From: Streptomyces sp. NBC_00353
GTDB taxonomy: Bacteria; Actinomycetota; Actinomycetes; Streptomycetales; Streptomycetaceae
Direction of reading: 5' to 3'
DNA length: 64,000 nt
Assembly: GCF_036108815.1 (NCBI RefSeq)
Contig: NZ_CP107985.1
Location: 8,181,501 to 8,245,500 of the forward strand
The position numbers and the translations under genes are program-made. The notes under the pieces are model-generated. The model saw only the letters and a program-made list of their open reading frames with translations, was not told the DNA's origin and made no database searches. Position 1 is the stretch's first letter; each line of letters opens with the position of its first letter. Below, piece after piece: positions 50,265 through 59,390 of this stretch.

Positions 50265-51431
50265 TTGAGGATTTTGCACACATCGGACTGGCACCTGGGG
50301 CGGTCGTTCCACCGGGCCCCCCTGCTCGAGGCGCAGGCCGACTGTCTCGATCATCTGGTGGCGACTGTGCGCGAACGCGAGGTCGACGCCGTCGTGGTGG
50401 CAGGTGATGTGTACGACAGGGCCGTGCCGCCGTTGTCCGCCGTCGAGCTCTTCGACCGGGCGCTGCACCGGCTCGCCGCCGTCGGCGTACCCACGGTGAT
50501 GATCTCCGGAAACCATGACTCGGCCCGCAGGCTCGGCGTGGGCGCCGGTCTGATGGGCCGGGCCGGCATCCATCTGCGGACCGACCCCGCGCAGTGCGCC
50601 ACCCCGGTCGTCCTGCGGGACGACCACGGCGACGTCGCGTTCTACGGACTTCCCTACCTCGAACCGGCACTCGTCAAGGACGTGTTCAAAGCGGAGCGGG
50701 CCGGACACGAGGCCGTGCTGACCGCCGCCATGGACCGGGTCCGCGCCGACCTCGCGACACGGCCGGACTCCACCCGGTCCGTGGTGCTCGCCCATGCCTT
50801 CGTCGCGGGCGGCGCACCCAGCGACAGCGAGCGCGACATCACCGTCGGCGGAGTGGCCGCCGTCCCCGCCGGAGTCTTCGACGGCGTCGACTACACGGCG
50901 CTCGGCCACCTGCACGGCAGTCAGGTCGTCACCGATCGGGTGCGCTACTCCGGCTCGCCCCTCGCCTACTCCTTCTCCGAGGTGGACCACCGCAAGACCA
51001 TGTGGCTGATCGACCTCGACGCCACGGGAGCCATCGCCGCCGAACGGATCGACTTCCCGGTGCCCCGGCCGCTCGCCCGGCTCCGCGGCCGCCTCGACAT
51101 GCTTCTCGACGACCCCGCGCTGGCTCGGCACGAGGAGGCGTGGGTGGAGGCCACCCTCACCGACCCCGTCCGTCCGGACGAGCCGATGGCCCGTCTCATG
51201 GCGCGGTTCCCGCACACCCTCAGCCTCGTCCTCGAACCCGAGCGGGCCCCCGAGGACCCGCTCGCCTCGTACGCACAGCGCCTCAAGGGGCGCGACGACC
51301 AGCAGATCGCGGAGGACTTCGTGGCGCATGTCCGGGGCGGGAACGGGGCGGACGACCGGGAGCGTACGGTGCTGCGCGGCGCCTTCGACCACGTACGGGT
51401 GGACGACGGCGTACGCGAGGTGAACCGTTGA
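50265..51431 (+). CDS. sbcD: Exonuclease SbcD subunit
   Basis: A 388-residue Mre11-type nuclease that with SbcC opens DNA hairpins and processes ends. The metallophosphatase motifs are present: HTSDWHLG (5-12), AGDVYDRA, SGNHDSA and GHLHG. The start is TTG 50265 (RILHTSDWHLG); it lies 288 bases after the YigZ-like gene. Translation is coupled to SbcC: TTG of sbcC overlaps its TGA by three bases. Confidence 0.95.
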   Translation: MRILHTSDWHLGRSFHRAPLLEAQADCLDHLVATVREREVDAVVVAGDVYDRAVPPLSAVELFDRALHRLAAVGVPTVMISGNHDSARRLGVGAGLMGRAGIHLRTDPAQCATPVVLRDDHGDVAFYGLPYLEPALVKDVFKAERAGHEAVLTAAMDRVRADLATRPDSTRSVVLAHAFVAGGAPSDSERDITVGGVAAVPAGVFDGVDYTALGHLHGSQVVTDRVRYSGSPLAYSFSEVDHRKTMWLIDLDATGAIAAERIDFPVPRPLARLRGRLDMLLDDPALARHEEAWVEATLTDPVRPDEPMARLMARFPHTLSLVLEPERAPEDPLASYAQRLKGRDDQQIAEDFVAHVRGGNGADDRERTVLRGAFDHVRVDDGVREVNR

Positions 51432-54400
51432 GACTCCACGGACTCGCCCTCACCGCCTTCGGCCCGTTCGGCGCCACCCAGGAAGTCGACTTCGACGCGC
51501 TCTCGTCTGCGGGACTCTTTCTGCTGCACGGTCCCACCGGGGCCGGGAAGACCTCCGTCCTCGACGCCGTCTGCTACGGGCTGTACGGCGCGGTGCCCGG
51601 TGCCCGGCAGAGCCCCGGCACCTCGCTGCGCAGCGACCACGCCCCGGCCGGCCTCCCCACCGAAGTGCGGCTGGAACTGACCGTCGGCGGACGGCGCCTG
51701 GAGATCACCCGGCGCCCCGCCCAGCCCCGCCCCAAGAAGAAGGGCGACGGCTTCACCACCGAGAAGGCCCAGAGCTGGCTGCGCGAGTACGACCCCGAGA
51801 ACGGCTGGCAGGCGCTCAGCCGGTCGCATCAGGAGATCGGTGAGGAGATCACCCAGCTCATCGGGATGAGCCGGGACCAGTTCTGCCAGGTGGTCCTTCT
51901 GCCGCAGGGCGACTTCGCACGGTTTCTGCGCGCCGACGCCGAAGCACGCGGCAAGCTGCTCGGCAGACTCTTCGACACCCGCCGCTTCGCGGCCGTCGAG
52001 GAACGCCTCACCGAACTGCGCCGTACCGCAGAAACCCAGGTCAAGGCCGGCGACGAACAGATTCTCGCGATCGCCCAGCGGATCGCCCAGGCCGCGGGGC
52101 CGGCGGCCGGCGAGCTGCCCCTGCCGGACGCCCAGCCCGGCGAACCGGGACTGTCGGACGGTGTACTGGAATGGTCCGCCGTCGCCCGCAGCGGCGCCCG
52201 GGAACGACTCGACATCGCTGAGTCCGTCCTGGCCGCGGCCGAGAGCCGACAGGCGGCAGCCCGCCGCGAACTCGACACCGCGCGCGAACTCGCCAGGCTT
52301 CAGCAGCGGTACGAGGAGACGCGGCGCCGTGCCACCGAACTCGAAGCCCGTCGCCCCGACCGCGACGGGCACCACGACCGGCTCGAACGTGCCCGCAAAG
52401 CAGATCTCGTCGCCCCCGCACTGGAGGTGCGTGACGAAGCGGAGCGGGTCTACCGCGCGGCGAGCGCGGCCCGTGAGCGCGCCCGCGCCCAGCTGCCGGA
52501 CACCCTTGTCGACGCCGGCGCGGAACAGCTGGCGGCTCTGGAACGCAGGCTACGGCAGGAGCTCGGCGGCCTCGACGCCGCGCGTCGGGCCGAGCGGCGC
52601 AGCGCGGAGATCGACACCGAGCGGGCCGAACTGGAGCGGCAGGCCCGGGCCGACGACGAACTGATCCTGGAAGCGGAAGGCTGGCTCACGGGCTGGGAAT
52701 CCACCCGCCGTGGCCTTCAGGAACGCATCGAAGCTGCGCAGGAGTCCGCGACCCGCGCCGAACAGCTGGCGGGCCGGCTGGAACCGGCTCGCCGACAGCT
52801 GGAAGCGGCACGGCGCCGTGATGCGCTCGCGACGCAGACGGCGGCCGCCGCGGACCGGCTGGCCGCGGCCCGGGAGCGCGCGCTCGGTGCCCATGAGAAG
52901 TGGCTGGAGCTGCGCGAGCGGCGGCTGCGCGACATCGCCGCCGAGCTCGCGGCGCAGCTGGTCGACGGCGAGGCCTGCAAGGTGTGCGGGTCGGGCGACC
53001 ACCCGAAGCCGGCCCGGGCCGGTGACGGGCATGTCGACAAGGCGACCGAAGAGGCCGCTCTCGATACACACCGACGGGCCGAGCAGGTCCGTACGGAGGC
53101 GGACCGGGAGCTCGGAGTCGTACGCGAGAAGCACGCTGCGGCGCGGGCTGAGGCCCGGCCTGCGCGGGGCGCAGGTGCGGCAGATGGCAGCGAGGGCCGC
53201 ATCACCGGACCGGGCGCCGACGACCTGTCCGGTGACAATGCCGCCGTTGCCGACGCGGCCCACGTCGTCACGTCACCGGACCCTGACCCCACCGTCGCCG
53301 AACTCGACACCCTGGTCACCCGGTTGGCGACCGAGCACGCCCGGGCGCACCGCACCGCGGCCGGCACGCACGCCGCACGCGAGGCTCTCGCAGCTGCCGA
53401 ACGGGAGCAGACCGAGCGGCTCGAAGGGCGCCAGTCGGCCGAGCGGCGCGCCGCTGCCCGGACCTCCCGGCGGGAAGGGCTCGACCGCGAACAGTCCGCC
53501 CTGGAAGCCGAGTTGGTGACCGCCCGCGGGGAGGCCGGCAGCGTCGCCGCGCACGCCGCCCTGCTGGAGCGCCGGGTCGCCCTGCTCGCCGACGCCGCGG
53601 AGGCGGTGCGCGCCGAGGAAGCGGCGGCGCAGCGCAGCAAGGAGGCCGACGGCCGGCTCGCGGACGCCGCGTTCCGGGCCGGTTTCGACACGCCGCAGGC
53701 CGCCGCGGCGACCCTGCTCCCGGCCTTCGAGCAGCGCGAACTCCAGCACCTGATCGACGCCTGGCAGGCCGAGGCCGCCGCCGTCGCCGACCGGCTCGCC
53801 GAGGTGGAGACCCGCGCCGCCGCCGAACGCCCGCGGGCCGACCCGGACGCAGCGCAGGCCGCGTACGACGCGGCCGAGCGGCAGGTGAGGGACGCCGCCG
53901 CCACGCTCGCCGCCACCCGGGAGCGCTGCACCGAACTCGACCGGCTGTCGCGCCGTGCGGCGGACGAGGTGCGCAGGCTGGGCCCGCTGCGCGAGGAGTA
54001 CGAGCGGGTCGCACGGCTCGCCGGCCTCGCCGCCGGAACCTCGGCCGACAACGAACGCAAGATGCGACTGGAGTCGTACGTGCTCGCCGCCCGGCTCGAA
54101 CAGGTCGCGGCCGCAGCCACGGCGCGGCTGCAGCGCATGTCGTCGGGCCGCTACACACTGGTCCACTCCGACGCGCGCACCGGAGGCCGCCGGGCCGGCC
54201 TCGGGCTGCATGTCGTCGACGCCTGGACCGGCCGAGAGCGCGACACAGCCACGCTCTCCGGCGGTGAGACGTTCTTCGCCTCGCTCGCCCTGGCGCTCGG
54301 CCTCGCCGATGTCGTCACCGACGAGGCGGGCGGGGTCCGGCTGGACACCCTCTTCATCGACGAGGGGTTCGGCAGTCTGGACGACCAGACCCTGGACGAG

Positions 54401-54562
54401 GTGCTCGACGTACTCGACTCGCTGCGTGAGCGGGACCGCAGCGTCGGCATCGTCAGCCATGTCGCCGATCTGCGCCGCCGTATCCCCGCCCAGCTCGAAG
54501 TGGTCAAGGAGCGGCACGGATCGGCGGTGCGGCACCGGTCCGGCGGTGCGGTCAGCGGCTGA
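51428..54562 (+). CDS. sbcC: Exonuclease SbcC subunit
   Basis: A 1044-residue SMC/Rad50-type ATPase. Walker A GPTGAGKT is at residues 35-42; long Arg/Glu/Ala coiled coils flank a zinc hook CKVC at 517-520; the ABC signature LSGGE and Walker B LFIDEGFGS lie near 940-980. Size and order are complete. TTG 51428 is inside the sbcD stop; a longer frame runs upstream to 50594 but overlaps sbcD and is not real. It forms the SbcCD complex and ends 11 bases inside the convergent Lrp gene. Confidence 0.95.
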   Translation: MRLHGLALTAFGPFGATQEVDFDALSSAGLFLLHGPTGAGKTSVLDAVCYGLYGAVPGARQSPGTSLRSDHAPAGLPTEVRLELTVGGRRLEITRRPAQPRPKKKGDGFTTEKAQSWLREYDPENGWQALSRSHQEIGEEITQLIGMSRDQFCQVVLLPQGDFARFLRADAEARGKLLGRLFDTRRFAAVEERLTELRRTAETQVKAGDEQILAIAQRIAQAAGPAAGELPLPDAQPGEPGLSDGVLEWSAVARSGARERLDIAESVLAAAESRQAAARRELDTARELARLQQRYEETRRRATELEARRPDRDGHHDRLERARKADLVAPALEVRDEAERVYRAASAARERARAQLPDTLVDAGAEQLAALERRLRQELGGLDAARRAERRSAEIDTERAELERQARADDELILEAEGWLTGWESTRRGLQERIEAAQESATRAEQLAGRLEPARRQLEAARRRDALATQTAAAADRLAAARERALGAHEKWLELRERRLRDIAAELAAQLVDGEACKVCGSGDHPKPARAGDGHVDKATEEAALDTHRRAEQVRTEADRELGVVREKHAAARAEARPARGAGAADGSEGRITGPGADDLSGDNAAVADAAHVVTSPDPDPTVAELDTLVTRLATEHARAHRTAAGTHAAREALAAAEREQTERLEGRQSAERRAAARTSRREGLDREQSALEAELVTARGEAGSVAAHAALLERRVALLADAAEAVRAEEAAAQRSKEADGRLADAAFRAGFDTPQAAAATLLPAFEQRELQHLIDAWQAEAAAVADRLAEVETRAAAERPRADPDAAQAAYDAAERQVRDAAATLAATRERCTELDRLSRRAADEVRRLGPLREEYERVARLAGLAAGTSADNERKMRLESYVLAARLEQVAAAATARLQRMSSGRYTLVHSDARTGGRRAGLGLHVVDAWTGRERDTATLSGGETFFASLALALGLADVVTDEAGGVRLDTLFIDEGFGSLDDQTLDEVLDVLDSLRERDRSVGIVSHVADLRRRIPAQLEVVKERHGSAVRHRSGGAVSG

Positions 54563-54998
54563 TGGCCCGCCGGGGGAGGGGTGAGGAGTAGACGACGCTG
54601 GTGGTGACGGAGCCGAGCGCGCCGATCTTCCCCGAGACCCCTTCCAGATGACTCATCGAGCGGGCGGTGACCTTGAGCACGAAGCAGTCGTCGCCGGTGA
54701 CATGGTGGGCCTCCACGATCTCGGGCGTGGTGTCGAGGAGATCGTGGAACGGCTTGTAGTTGCCGTTCGGATAGCGCAGCCGTACGAGGGCGAGAATCGG
54801 CAGCCCGAGCCGCTCCGGGTCCACCACGGCGGCGTAACCACGGATGATGCCCGCCTCCTCCAGCCGACGCACCCGCTCCGTCACCGCGCTGGGGGACATG
54901 GCGACCTCGCGCGCCAGTTCGGCGAAGGTGGCCCGTCCGTCGCGTTGCAGGACATCGAGGATGCGCCAGTCGGTTGCGTCCGTGGAATAGTCGGTCAT
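54552..54998 (-). CDS. Lrp/AsnC-family regulator
   Basis: A 148-residue Lrp-type regulator: helix-turn-helix at about 10-57 (FAELAREVAMSPSAVTERVR) and a RAM ligand domain after it (GLPILALVRLRYP; HHVTGDDCFVLKV). It faces the rhodanese gene across 94 bp, an arrangement common in Streptomyces that suggests it controls that gene. ATG 54998 (MTDYSTDATDW) is the family start. It ends inside sbcC by 11 bases. Confidence 0.92.
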   Translation of the reverse strand: MTDYSTDATDWRILDVLQRDGRATFAELAREVAMSPSAVTERVRRLEEAGIIRGYAAVVDPERLGLPILALVRLRYPNGNYKPFHDLLDTTPEIVEAHHVTGDDCFVLKVTARSMSHLEGVSGKIGALGSVTTSVVYSSPLPRRAISR

Positions 54999-55092
54999 GC
55001 CGGTGAGACAACAGGGAATTCCCCGGAGAATCAAGTGTTGTACCGGGGATCTCTTCTTCTCGCAAAGGATCACCGGTCGTAGATTTTTGGTC

Positions 55093-55581
55093 ATGACTTC
55101 GCAGCTCACGGCCTCCGCCGGTAACCCCGTCCTCCGAGTCCCGCCGGCCTCCCCGGCCGCGGCCGCCGCCTACTTCGGCGGCTCGCTCGCCTTCCACGCC
55201 GATGTCTCCGACGTCGCCGCCGCGCTCGCGGCCGGCTCGGACCCCGGCTTCGTCGTCCTCGACTCCCGGTCCACCGCCTCGTGGGACCAGGGGCACATCC
55301 CCGGCGCCGTCCACCTGCCCACCGCGCTCATCGCCGAGCAGGCCCGGGAGCTCCTCGACCCGGCCGTGCCCGTGGTCACGTACTGCTGGGGCCCCGGCTG
55401 CAACGGCGCCGCCCGCGCCGCGCTGGCCCTCGCCGAACTCGGCTACCAGGTCAAGGAGATGCTCGGCGGATTCGAGTACTGGGCGCGCGAGGGCTTCGAG
55501 TTCGAGACCTGGGAAGGGCGCCGGCGGCGCACCGCCGACCCGCTCACCGCACCGGTCGACTCCGACGAGTGCGGCTGCTGA
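55093..55581 (+). CDS. Rhodanese-domain protein
   Basis: A 162-residue single rhodanese domain (VVLDSRSTASWDQGHIPGAV) with the active-site Cys in VTYCWGPGCNGAARA; the loop CWGPGCN carries two cysteines instead of the usual single one. The C-terminus adds SDECGC, another Cys pair. A role in sulfur transfer or redox is plausible. Start ATG 55093 follows a T-rich leader. The divergent Lrp gene probably regulates it; the spacer holds GGGAATTCCCC and GTACCGGGGATC. Confidence 0.88.
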   Translation: MTSQLTASAGNPVLRVPPASPAAAAAYFGGSLAFHADVSDVAAALAAGSDPGFVVLDSRSTASWDQGHIPGAVHLPTALIAEQARELLDPAVPVVTYCWGPGCNGAARAALALAELGYQVKEMLGGFEYWAREGFEFETWEGRRRRTADPLTAPVDSDECGC

Positions 55582-55753
55582 ACGGCGCAAGCCATGCGTA
55601 CCGAGGGGACCGACGACCATCGCCGGTCCGACCGCCCCGGCGGAAACTCACCTGGGCGCCGGGAGGAATCGGGCGCAAGCGGGTGGCCGACGGCGGCCGG
55701 GCCCATGGCACTGGACCGGGTCCGGCCGCCGTCTCACTGAGCGTGGTCCGGGG

Positions 55754-57439
55754 TCAGAGCTTCGACAGCTCGTCGACCAGATCGTCGAGACCCAGCGACC
55801 CCTGCGACAAGGCAGCCATGTGCCAGGCCTTGGCGTCGAACGCGTCGCCGTGCGCCTTGCGGGCGTTCTCCCGGCCCAGCAGCCAGGCACGCTCGCCCAG
55901 CTTGTAGCCGATGGCCTGCCCCGGCATGGACAGGTAGCGAGTCAGTTCGCTCTCCACGAACTCCGCAGGCCGGCCGCTGTGGTTGCCGAAGAACTCCTGG
56001 GCCAGCTCGGGCGTCCACCGCTCGCCGGGACGGAAGGGGGAGTCCGCCGGGATCTCCAGCTCCGCGTGCATGCCGATGTCCACGATCACCCGGCAGGCGC
56101 GCATCATCTGCGCATCCAGGTAGCCGAGGCGGCGCTCGGCGTCCGGCAGGAAGCCCAGCTCGTCCATGAGCCGCTCCGCGTACAGGGCCCAGCCCTCGGC
56201 GTTGGCGCTGACCATGCCGATCGACGCCTGGTAGCGGGAGAGGCTGTCGGCGACGTGCGTCCACTGCGCGATCTGCAGGTGGTGACCGGGCACGCCCTCG
56301 TGGTACCAGGTGGAGACCAGGTCGTAGACCGGGAAGCGGGTCTCGCCCATGGTGGGCAGCCAGGTGCGGCCGGGACGCGAGAAGTCCTCGGAAGGGCCCG
56401 TGTAGTAGGGAGCCGCGGCGCCGCCGGGCGGTGCGATCCGGGACTCCACCTTCCGTACCCGCTCGGCGAGTTCGAAGTGCGTGCCGTCGAGTGCTTCTAT
56501 GGCCTCGTCCATCAGGCCCTGCAACCAGGCCTGGACCTCGTCGACACCCTCGATGTGCTTGCCGTGCACGTCGAGGTGGGCCAGCGCCTCCCAGGGACCC
56601 GCGCCCGGCAGTACCTTCTCGGCCTCGGTCTTCATCTCGGCGAGCAGCCGGTGGTACTCGGACCAGCCGTACGCGTACGCCTCGTCGAGATCCAGATCGG
56701 TGCCGTTGAAATAGCGCGACCAGCGGGCGTACCGCTCGCGGCCCACCGTGTCGGGCGCACCCTCGATCTCGGGGGCGTACACATCGCGCATCCAGTCGCG
56801 CAGCGCCACCAAGGACGTCGTGGCCTGCCGGGCGGCGTCGTCCAGATCGGCGCGCAGCGCGTCCGGGCCCGGAGCGACGAAGCTCTGGAAGAACCCCGTC
56901 CCGTTGTCGCCGATCCACTCCGTCAGCTGGCCGACAAAGGTGGTGGTGGCCCGCGGGCCGCCGTACAGCTTCCGTTCCAGACCCAGCGCGAGGGAGGTGC
57001 GGTACCCCTCCAGGGCCGCGGGAACCGCGCGCAGCCGCTCCACGATCGCGGCCCAGTCCTCGTCGGTCTCGGTCGGCGTCACCGTCAGCACCTCACGGAC
57101 GCTGTGCGCCGGGGAATGCAGATTGGAGACGGCGCGCAAGCTCTCATCGGCCTCATGGACGGCGAGTTCCGCCGTCAGCCGCTCGCGCAGCAGGCGGCCG
57201 CAGCGGCGCTCGGCATCGCTGTCCGCGCCCGGCAGCTGCTCGGCCGCGTCGAGCTTCACCAGCGTGGTGCGGGCCAGCTCGGCAAGAGCTTCCTGTCCGG
57301 CGGGGGAGAAGTCGGGCAGGCGGCTGGAGCTTGCCTCGACGCCGAGGTAGGTGCCTGCGATCGGGTCGAGTTCGATGAATGCGTCGACGTAGTCGTCGGC
57401 GACCTGGCGGGGCAGTGCGCTGTGCGTAGTGTCTGACAT
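55754..57439 (-). CDS. DUF885 peptidase-like protein
   Basis: A 561-residue DUF885 protein, a gluzincin-like family. The metal site motif is HEGVPGHHLQ with a likely third ligand in the downstream AEGWALYAERLM helix. No signal peptide is seen. Such proteins are thought to be cytoplasmic carboxypeptidase-type metalloproteases; substrate unknown. ATG 57439 (MSDTTHSALPRQVADD) is preferred over ATG 57481. It lies downstream of the second Lrp gene on the same strand but is separated by a strong terminator. Confidence 0.9.
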   Translation of the reverse strand: MSDTTHSALPRQVADDYVDAFIELDPIAGTYLGVEASSSRLPDFSPAGQEALAELARTTLVKLDAAEQLPGADSDAERRCGRLLRERLTAELAVHEADESLRAVSNLHSPAHSVREVLTVTPTETDEDWAAIVERLRAVPAALEGYRTSLALGLERKLYGGPRATTTFVGQLTEWIGDNGTGFFQSFVAPGPDALRADLDDAARQATTSLVALRDWMRDVYAPEIEGAPDTVGRERYARWSRYFNGTDLDLDEAYAYGWSEYHRLLAEMKTEAEKVLPGAGPWEALAHLDVHGKHIEGVDEVQAWLQGLMDEAIEALDGTHFELAERVRKVESRIAPPGGAAAPYYTGPSEDFSRPGRTWLPTMGETRFPVYDLVSTWYHEGVPGHHLQIAQWTHVADSLSRYQASIGMVSANAEGWALYAERLMDELGFLPDAERRLGYLDAQMMRACRVIVDIGMHAELEIPADSPFRPGERWTPELAQEFFGNHSGRPAEFVESELTRYLSMPGQAIGYKLGERAWLLGRENARKAHGDAFDAKAWHMAALSQGSLGLDDLVDELSKL

Positions 57440-57576
57440 GCGAACATCCTCGTACGGCCAGGGGGCCCGCGTCACTAGCAATCGGGCTCGACGGGCTGTC
57501 GCATTTGTGACAGTCCCGGTGACCGCACCGGGTCATGCGGACGCGGTGGCCGGACTTGATCGTTGGGCCGCGATGG

Positions 57577-57612
57577 CCGGTCCCGGCCGTTCGACGAGGT
57601 GGCCGGGACCGG
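57577..57612 (-). terminator. Terminator of the second Lrp gene
   Basis: CCGGTCCCGGCC / GGCCGGGACCGG, 12 bp with a 12-base loop, abutting the Lrp stop codon. Confidence 0.8.
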
Positions 57613-58119
57613 TCATTCGGTCTCCGCGGTCCGTCCGGGCGTTGCGGCCGACGGAGGCAGCAGCGGCCCGCACTCCCACTGCTGGAATATCAGCCGGGTC
57701 TCCACCCGGGCCACCTCGCGCCGCGAGGTGAACTCGTCCAGCACCAGCCGCTGCAGATCCGCGGTGTCCGCGACTGCCACATGGACCAGGTAGTCGTCGG
57801 GGCCGGTCAGATGGAAAAGTGCACGGGACTCCGGCAACGCCCTGATCCGGTCGACGAACGGGCCGATGAGCTCCCGCCGGTGCGGGCGGACCTGCACCAG
57901 GAGCAGCGCCTCCAGGCCGCGGCCGAGCCGGGCCGGGTCGAGCCGCAGCTGGTGGCCGAGAATGACTCCCGAGCGGCGCAGCCTGGTCACCCGGTCCAGG
58001 CACGTCGACGGTGCGACGCCGACTTCGGCGGCCAGTTCGCGGTAGGTGGTCCGGGCATCGTTCTGCAGCAGCCGCAGAATGTGCAGGTCCACCGGGTCCA
58101 GAACGACAGATTCGGTCAT
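57613..58119 (-). CDS. Lrp/AsnC-family regulator
   Basis: A 168-residue Lrp-type regulator: HTH at about 8-55 (YRELAAEVGVAPSTCLDRVT) and RAM domain (EALLLVQVRPHRRELIGPF; LTGPDDYLVHVAV). The C-terminal 20 residues are Pro/Ala-rich. It faces a trans-sulfuration-type PLP gene across 59 bp and probably controls it in response to an amino acid, as Lrp proteins usually do. ATG 58119. Confidence 0.92.
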   Translation of the reverse strand: MTESVVLDPVDLHILRLLQNDARTTYRELAAEVGVAPSTCLDRVTRLRRSGVILGHQLRLDPARLGRGLEALLLVQVRPHRRELIGPFVDRIRALPESRALFHLTGPDDYLVHVAVADTADLQRLVLDEFTSRREVARVETRLIFQQWECGPLLPPSAATPGRTAETE

Positions 58120-58178
58120 TCATCGAACGTAGCACGGCACTTCAGCGCACAGGTCCGGCGACTGTTCAGAGTGGTGTC

Positions 58179-59390
58179 ATGGACACCGAAGCCTCGATGC
58201 GGCCCTTGACGACACCCCGGTCCAGGGCCCTGGCCACCGAAGCAGTGCACGCCGGACGCGACGACCTCGCTGCACTCGGCCTGCACGCCCCGCCGATCGA
58301 TCTGTCCACCACCTACCCCTCGTACGACTCCAGGGGAGAGGCGGAACGGATCGACACCTTCGCCACCACCGGCGCCAGGCTCGACGGGCCGCCCGTCTAC
58401 GCCCGGCTCGACAACCCGACCACGGCCCGATTCGAGACGGCACTCGCCCGACTCGAAGGGACCGCGAGCGCCGTGTCGTTCGCCAGCGGAATGGCGGCGC
58501 TCACCGCCGTCCTGCTGGCCCGCGCGAGCATGGGGCTGCGCCATGTGGTCGCCGTCCGTCCGCTCTACGGCTGCAGCGACCATCTCCTCGGCGCCGGACT
58601 GCTGGGCACCGAAGTCACCTGGACCGATCCGGCGGGCATCGCGGGAGCCATCCGTCCGGACACAGGTCTGGTGATGGTCGAGACGCCGGCGAACCCGACG
58701 CTCGCCGAGGTCGACATCCGGGCGATCGCGCACTCCTGCGGCTCGGTGCCGCTGCTCGTCGACAACACCTTCGCCACCCCCGTCCTGCAACGGCCCGTCG
58801 AGCACGGGGCCAGGATCGTCCTGCACAGCGCCACCAAATACCTGGGCGGGCACGGCGATGTGATGGGCGGGGTCGTCGCCTGCGACGAGGAGTTCGCGGC
58901 CCGGCTGCGTCAGGTCCGCTTCGCCACCGGCGGGGTGCTGCATCCCATGGCCGGGTATCTGCTGCTGCGCGGGCTCTCCACCCTGCCGGTGCGGGTCCGC
59001 GCCGCTTCCGCGAGCGCCGCCGAACTGTCCCGTCGGCTGACCGCCGACCCACGCATTGCCCGGGTCCACTACCCGAAGGTGGGCGGAGCGATGGTCTCGT
59101 TCGAGGTGTACGGGGATCCGCACCGGGTGATCTCCGCGGTGCGGCTCATCACGCCGGCGGTCAGCCTCGGCAGTGTCGACAGCCTGATCCAGCATCCGGC
59201 CTCCATCAGCCACCGCATTGTGGATGAGGGAGACCGGCAGGCCGCGGGTGTCGGCGACCGGCTGCTGCGCATGTCGGTCGGTCTGGAGGACGTCGAGGAC
59301 CTGTGGGCCGACCTGTGTCAGGCGCTCAGCGACCCGCCTGCTCGTACGGCGGTAGGGACCGTACCGGAGTCGCTTCCAGCCGGGCGGTGA
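58179..59390 (+). CDS. Trans-sulfuration-family PLP enzyme
   Basis: A 403-residue Cys/Met-metabolism PLP enzyme (cystathionine gamma-synthase / methionine gamma-lyase fold). The PLP Lys is Lys220 in SATKYLGGHGDVMGG, phosphate-binding residues lie in VSFASGMAAL, and the usual YARLDNPTTARFE N-terminal motif is present. Whether it makes cystathionine, homocysteine or methanethiol is not clear. ATG 58179. An Lrp gene diverges from it and probably senses its product or substrate. Its 3' end overlaps the convergent GNAT gene by 65 bases. Confidence 0.9.
   Translation: MDTEASMRPLTTPRSRALATEAVHAGRDDLAALGLHAPPIDLSTTYPSYDSRGEAERIDTFATTGARLDGPPVYARLDNPTTARFETALARLEGTASAVSFASGMAALTAVLLARASMGLRHVVAVRPLYGCSDHLLGAGLLGTEVTWTDPAGIAGAIRPDTGLVMVETPANPTLAEVDIRAIAHSCGSVPLLVDNTFATPVLQRPVEHGARIVLHSATKYLGGHGDVMGGVVACDEEFAARLRQVRFATGGVLHPMAGYLLLRGLSTLPVRVRAASASAAELSRRLTADPRIARVHYPKVGGAMVSFEVYGDPHRVISAVRLITPAVSLGSVDSLIQHPASISHRIVDEGDRQAAGVGDRLLRMSVGLEDVEDLWADLCQALSDPPARTAVGTVPESLPAGR

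Noticed and set aside
50594..51427. 5' extension of the SbcC reading frame over 278 codons
   Set aside because: It lies in another frame of sbcD, is Arg/Pro-rich and lacks an RBS; the real SbcC begins at TTG 51428 with the ABC ATPase start.
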